Part shown: positions 14,111 through 16,307 of the stretch, one piece after another
How the letters are laid out: each line of letters opens with the position of its first letter
How positions within the stretch are numbered: the stretch's first letter is position 1
Assembly (NCBI GenBank): GCA_002404055.1
Contig: DHIZ01000076.1
Coordinates: 1-16,307, forward strand
Length of the DNA stretch: 16,307 bases
Reading direction: 5' to 3'
Source: Chloroflexi bacterium UBA4733
Lineage (GTDB): Bacteria > Chloroflexota > UBA4733
The notes under the pieces: generated by a model
Database searches by the model: none
What the model saw: only the letters and a program-made list of their open reading frames with translations
What the model was told of the DNA's origin: nothing
Program-made: the position numbers and the translations under genes

Positions 14111-15559
14111 TTAGCTCTTCAACACGCCGTTGACTGCCGTCGTCATGGCCAGGCCGACCTCCTTGCCGGTCTTGGAGCCATCCAGCAGGCGGGTCAACTC
14201 CTTGCTGAGCGCTGTATTGATGTCGGCCCACTTCGGGGTGCCCGGCACTGTCTTGGCGTGGCCAGCCTCTAACTCGTCCTTCCAGACGGTGTCGATGCCG
14301 GTCGACGCTGCCATTGGCGCTTTATAGCTCAGGTAGACCGGCGAGTCAAGCACGCTCTTGCGGGAGGGCATGCCGGTGCCTTCCTTCCCCATGCGATAGA
14401 TCTGGCCCTCCGTGCTGCAGATGAAAGCCAGCAAGGAGAAGGCAGCCGCCGGATACTTGCTCTGGGTGGAGATGAAGTTGGTGCCGGATGTGCCGTGCGC
14501 CATGCGGACTTTGCCGCTGGGGATCGGCGCGACGTCCCAATGGAAGCCGGTGATGCTCTTGAAGTTGGCCATGGCACCGCGATAGCCGAAGGTCATGGCG
14601 AGTTTGCCGGTCATGAAGCGCTGGTTGAGATTCTGGGCAGCGAGGTCGGCCGCGGTCGGCGCTACCTGTTCCTTGATCAGCAGGTCCTGCACGAACTGCA
14701 AGGCGGCGATGGCCTCTGGTGTGTCGAGGCTGGCCGCCGTCCCACCAGCATTCAGCACGTCTGCCTGGTTGCTGAACAGCCAGGTCAGCCAATCGCCGGT
14801 ACTGGCGCCATGCTGCGTCGTCTGGGTGCCACTGCGCTTCGTCAACGCCTGGGCGGCGACCAAGAAGTGAGACCAGTCCCACGTTCCGGCTTTGGCCTGC
14901 GCGGTTGGTGTCTGCTGGCCGCTGCCGGCAAAGAGGTCGGCGTTGTAGTACAACTCCGTGAAGCCGCCGTCGCGCGGCAAGGCGTAGTAGTGGCCGTTGT
15001 ACTGGCAGGCGTCGATGTCGTAGGGAACGAAGTCGGACAAGTTCAGTTCGCTGTGCTGGGCGATGGCGCTATCCAGATTGAGGGTGACGCCCTGCACGAC
15101 CAGCGGCACCCAGTCCTCGTAACCAATGCCGGACACATCGGGCGCCGTGCCGCCGGCGATCATGGTCTGCAGCTTGTTCATGGGGTTGCTGGGCACGGGG
15201 ATCACGCTGCCCTGCACGTTCGCCTCCCGCTGCCAGCCTTCACCGGCGGTCTTGGCATTGAAGAGGGTCGTGATGGCGGTCTGATAGGCGTCGAGAAAGG
15301 CGGGATCGCCGGACACAAAGTAACTGACGACCTGAGCCTTGCCGGAAACAGTCGCGGCAGCAGACGGTGCGACAACAGTGGTCTGCCTGCTGGCGCCAGT
15401 CAGGGCGGCGGTGACGCTGGCAGTCGTCGTCACCGAGGATGTGGCGGCAGGGTTGCCGGCCGTGCCGCTGCAGGCGGCGAGAAGGCCCAGCGGTAGGACA
15501 GCGCCGACCAGGGACGCCCCCGTCAGGAAGGTGCGCCGGGAGATATGTCGAACGATCAT
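14111..15559 (-). CDS. SBP-F: sugar-binding lipoprotein of an ABC transporter (family 1)
   Basis: An intact 482-residue binding protein. ATG 15559 is chosen over ATG 15574 because GGAGG (just inside the longer frame) lies 7 bases before it. SRRTFLTGASLV and lipobox LAAC (C30) form a Tat-type lipoprotein signal. A Thr/Ala/Ser linker runs to about residue 70. TMIAGGTAPDVSGIGYEDW, YNGHYYALPRDGGFTELYYN, TWDWSHFLVAAQALTKR, DTPEAIAALQFVQDLL, QRFMTGKLAMTFGYRGAM and FHWDVAPIPSG are family-1 blocks. KYPAAAFSLLAF, MPSRKSVLDSP and TPKWADINTALSKELTRLL close lobe 2. It is a close paralogue of SBP-D and SBP-B. It heads an operon that ends with the GH29 fucosidase, so a fucosylated oligosaccharide is the likely ligand. 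No permease is encoded nearby. Confidence 0.95.
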   Translation of the reverse strand: MIVRHISRRTFLTGASLVGAVLPLGLLAACSGTAGNPAATSSVTTTASVTAALTGASRQTTVVAPSAAATVSGKAQVVSYFVSGDPAFLDAYQTAITTLFNAKTAGEGWQREANVQGSVIPVPSNPMNKLQTMIAGGTAPDVSGIGYEDWVPLVVQGVTLNLDSAIAQHSELNLSDFVPYDIDACQYNGHYYALPRDGGFTELYYNADLFAGSGQQTPTAQAKAGTWDWSHFLVAAQALTKRSGTQTTQHGASTGDWLTWLFSNQADVLNAGGTAASLDTPEAIAALQFVQDLLIKEQVAPTAADLAAQNLNQRFMTGKLAMTFGYRGAMANFKSITGFHWDVAPIPSGKVRMAHGTSGTNFISTQSKYPAAAFSLLAFICSTEGQIYRMGKEGTGMPSRKSVLDSPVYLSYKAPMAASTGIDTVWKDELEAGHAKTVPGTPKWADINTALSKELTRLLDGSKTGKEVGLAMTTAVNGVLKS

Positions 15560-15593
15560 GCCGTGAACCTCCATTGTAGCGGAAGCAACTATG

Positions 15594-15630
15594 TCATGGA
15601 AATGGTATCATGGAATCGACACCGGAACAA
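15594..15630 (-). promoter_or_regulatory. Probable promoter of the SBP-F operon with flanking direct repeats
   Basis: On the minus strand TTGTTC (15630-15625) is followed after 17 bases by TACCAT (15607-15602). The leader would be about 35 bases. Two copies of TCATGGA (15594-15600 and 15608-15614, 14 bases apart) flank the -10, so a regulator binding both would cover the promoter. Confidence 0.4.
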
Positions 15631-15718
15631 TCTCGCGTATGCCCTTTGCCAGGGACCTGTCGCCATGCTAAGGAGTACCGGCGAGTCGGGAGCATGGCTC
15701 TACTGAAGGTATGAAAGG

Positions 15719-16147
15719 ATGCCCGTGGACTCCGACAGGCCCTCCAGCCACCGTCGCCTGTCGCTGGCGCTCGCTGCCATCGCGCTGGTGCTCGTGACCG
15801 CCTGTAGTTCCACGGGCACGTCGGGTCTTGCTCGCACGTCGAGTTCTACCGGCGCATCAACTTCCGCCAGCGCATCGATTGCCATCGGCACGTCGAGTCT
15901 CGCCGCCAGTTCGTCGGAGAAGGGGGCGAGTACGCCGACCTGTTCCGCTCCGAGTGGCAACCCTGCCGACACGAAGGTGGCCGAGCCGAGCGCGCCGCAC
16001 GGGCTGTTTGTGCTCGCTGGGGCTCAGCCGCTGCCCCAGTCTCCGCTGGGACTGAGTATCCAGCAATACCTGGTGCATAACCCGCTGGTTTGCGGTGGCA
16101 CGGTGTTCGTGAACTGGAACCGGGTCGATAAGAGAGTGTTTGACTAA
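15719..16147 (+). CDS. Lipoprotein truncated at the start of a catalytic-type domain
   Basis: A 142-residue product. The signal peptide has HRRLSLALAAIALVLV and lipobox VTAC (C29). Residues 30-90 are a Ser/Thr/Ala linker with a Cys. Then comes APHGLFVLAGAQPLP, followed by LSIQQYLVHNPLVCGG and TVFVNWNRVDKR, ending VFD and a TAA. The last 50 residues resemble the first strand and helix of a TIM-barrel glycosidase-like domain found in secreted proteins of Chloroflexota and Acidobacteriota, where a line such as VD-x-GP-x-YDW would follow. That match is from memory and only moderate. The gene stops where the barrel should continue, and the DNA beyond changes composition, so it is probably a 5' fragment left by a deletion or insertion. 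GAAGG lies 9 bases before the ATG. Confidence 0.65.
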   Translation: MPVDSDRPSSHRRLSLALAAIALVLVTACSSTGTSGLARTSSSTGASTSASASIAIGTSSLAASSSEKGASTPTCSAPSGNPADTKVAEPSAPHGLFVLAGAQPLPQSPLGLSIQQYLVHNPLVCGGTVFVNWNRVDKRVFD

Positions 16148-16307
16148 CATAGTGCGCTGGCGTGCATTAGGCTACTGTAGATCGACGAAACAGCGTAAGA
16201 TACTTATGGTCCGGCAATTCGCAACGAACGATCTTAATATTTAGCAACCATACGGTGTTGGAAACGGTGCTACTGATGAGAAGTGCTGGCAGGTAGTGGC
16301 CACTACA
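16148..16307. other. Right-end region without recognisable genes, more A/T-rich
   Basis: No supported coding sequence, RNA gene or inverted-repeat end is visible. The base composition is clearly less GC-rich than the coding blocks to the left. It begins where the homology of the truncated lipoprotein ends, so it may be the flank of an insertion whose body lies beyond the window. Confidence 0.4.

Noticed and set aside
14070..14231. Longer N-terminus for the 86-residue protein, opening inside SBP-F
   Set aside because: The extra residues are the out-of-frame end of SBP-F, and the AAAGGA site marks ATG 14069 as the real start.
14495..15496. Plus-strand open frame of 333 codons opposite SBP-F
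   Set aside because: It is a shadow of the intact binding protein, with no ribosome site or domain.
15572..15577. TACAAT on the minus strand as -10 of SBP-F
   Set aside because: It would put the transcription start on the ribosome site itself. The pair at 15602-15630 fits better.
15693..15713. Six-codon leader peptide before the truncated lipoprotein
   Set aside because: GGGAG-ATG-GCT-CTA-CTG-AAG-GTA-TGA is possible, but there is no attenuator structure to support it.
1..16307. CRISPR arrays, tRNA or rRNA genes, insertion-sequence transposases, riboswitches
   Set aside because: I looked for spaced repeats, cloverleaf-like stems and transposase or integrase motifs on both strands and saw none.

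Overview
The window is GC-rich bacterial chromosome from a soil or environmental heterotroph. The best guess is Chloroflexota: the binding proteins carry twin-arginine signals with a lipobox, followed by long Ser/Thr/Ala-rich linkers, and several starts are GTG or TTG. This phylum call is inference; the window holds no rRNA, tRNA or other marker. The locus is a carbohydrate-uptake and carbohydrate-degradation region, probably for a sulfated, fucose-containing and perhaps acylated glycan.

Layout from left to right. (a) A minus-strand block, 1899 to 1: a broken aldo/keto reductase, a GntR/LacI-hybrid regulator, and the 5' part of a sulfatase that runs off the left edge. (b) A plus-strand block, 2083-4709: a frameshifted solute-binding lipoprotein (SBP-A) coupled to an alpha/beta-hydrolase esterase. 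(c) A minus-strand block, 7069 to 4763: an intact binding protein (SBP-B) followed by a decayed one (SBP-C) that lacks its first lobe and has two in-frame amber stops. (d) A plus-strand block, 7303-12215: a 25-codon remnant of a GntR regulator, SBP-D, a complete sulfatase and SBP-E. (e) A minus-strand block, 15559 to 12299: SBP-F, an unrecognised 86-residue protein, a frameshifted small ORF and a GH29 alpha-L-fucosidase. (f) A plus-strand lipoprotein, 15719-16147, cut off just as a catalytic-type domain begins, followed by 160 bases that are more A/T-rich and hold no recognisable gene.

How it may work (inference): the lipid-anchored binding proteins capture oligosaccharides outside the membrane. 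The two sulfatases, the fucosidase and the esterase show no signal peptide, so they would remove sulfate, fucose and acyl groups in the cytoplasm. The aldo/keto reductase, when intact, could have oxidised a released sugar. The regulator would sense a sugar and repress the mini-operons. Striking points are six binding-protein genes with no permease or ATPase in 16 kb, and many lesions: frameshifts, in-frame stops, a large internal deletion, a probable deletion inside the regulator, and truncated genes. Together these suggest a paralogue array that is being gained, reshuffled and lost.
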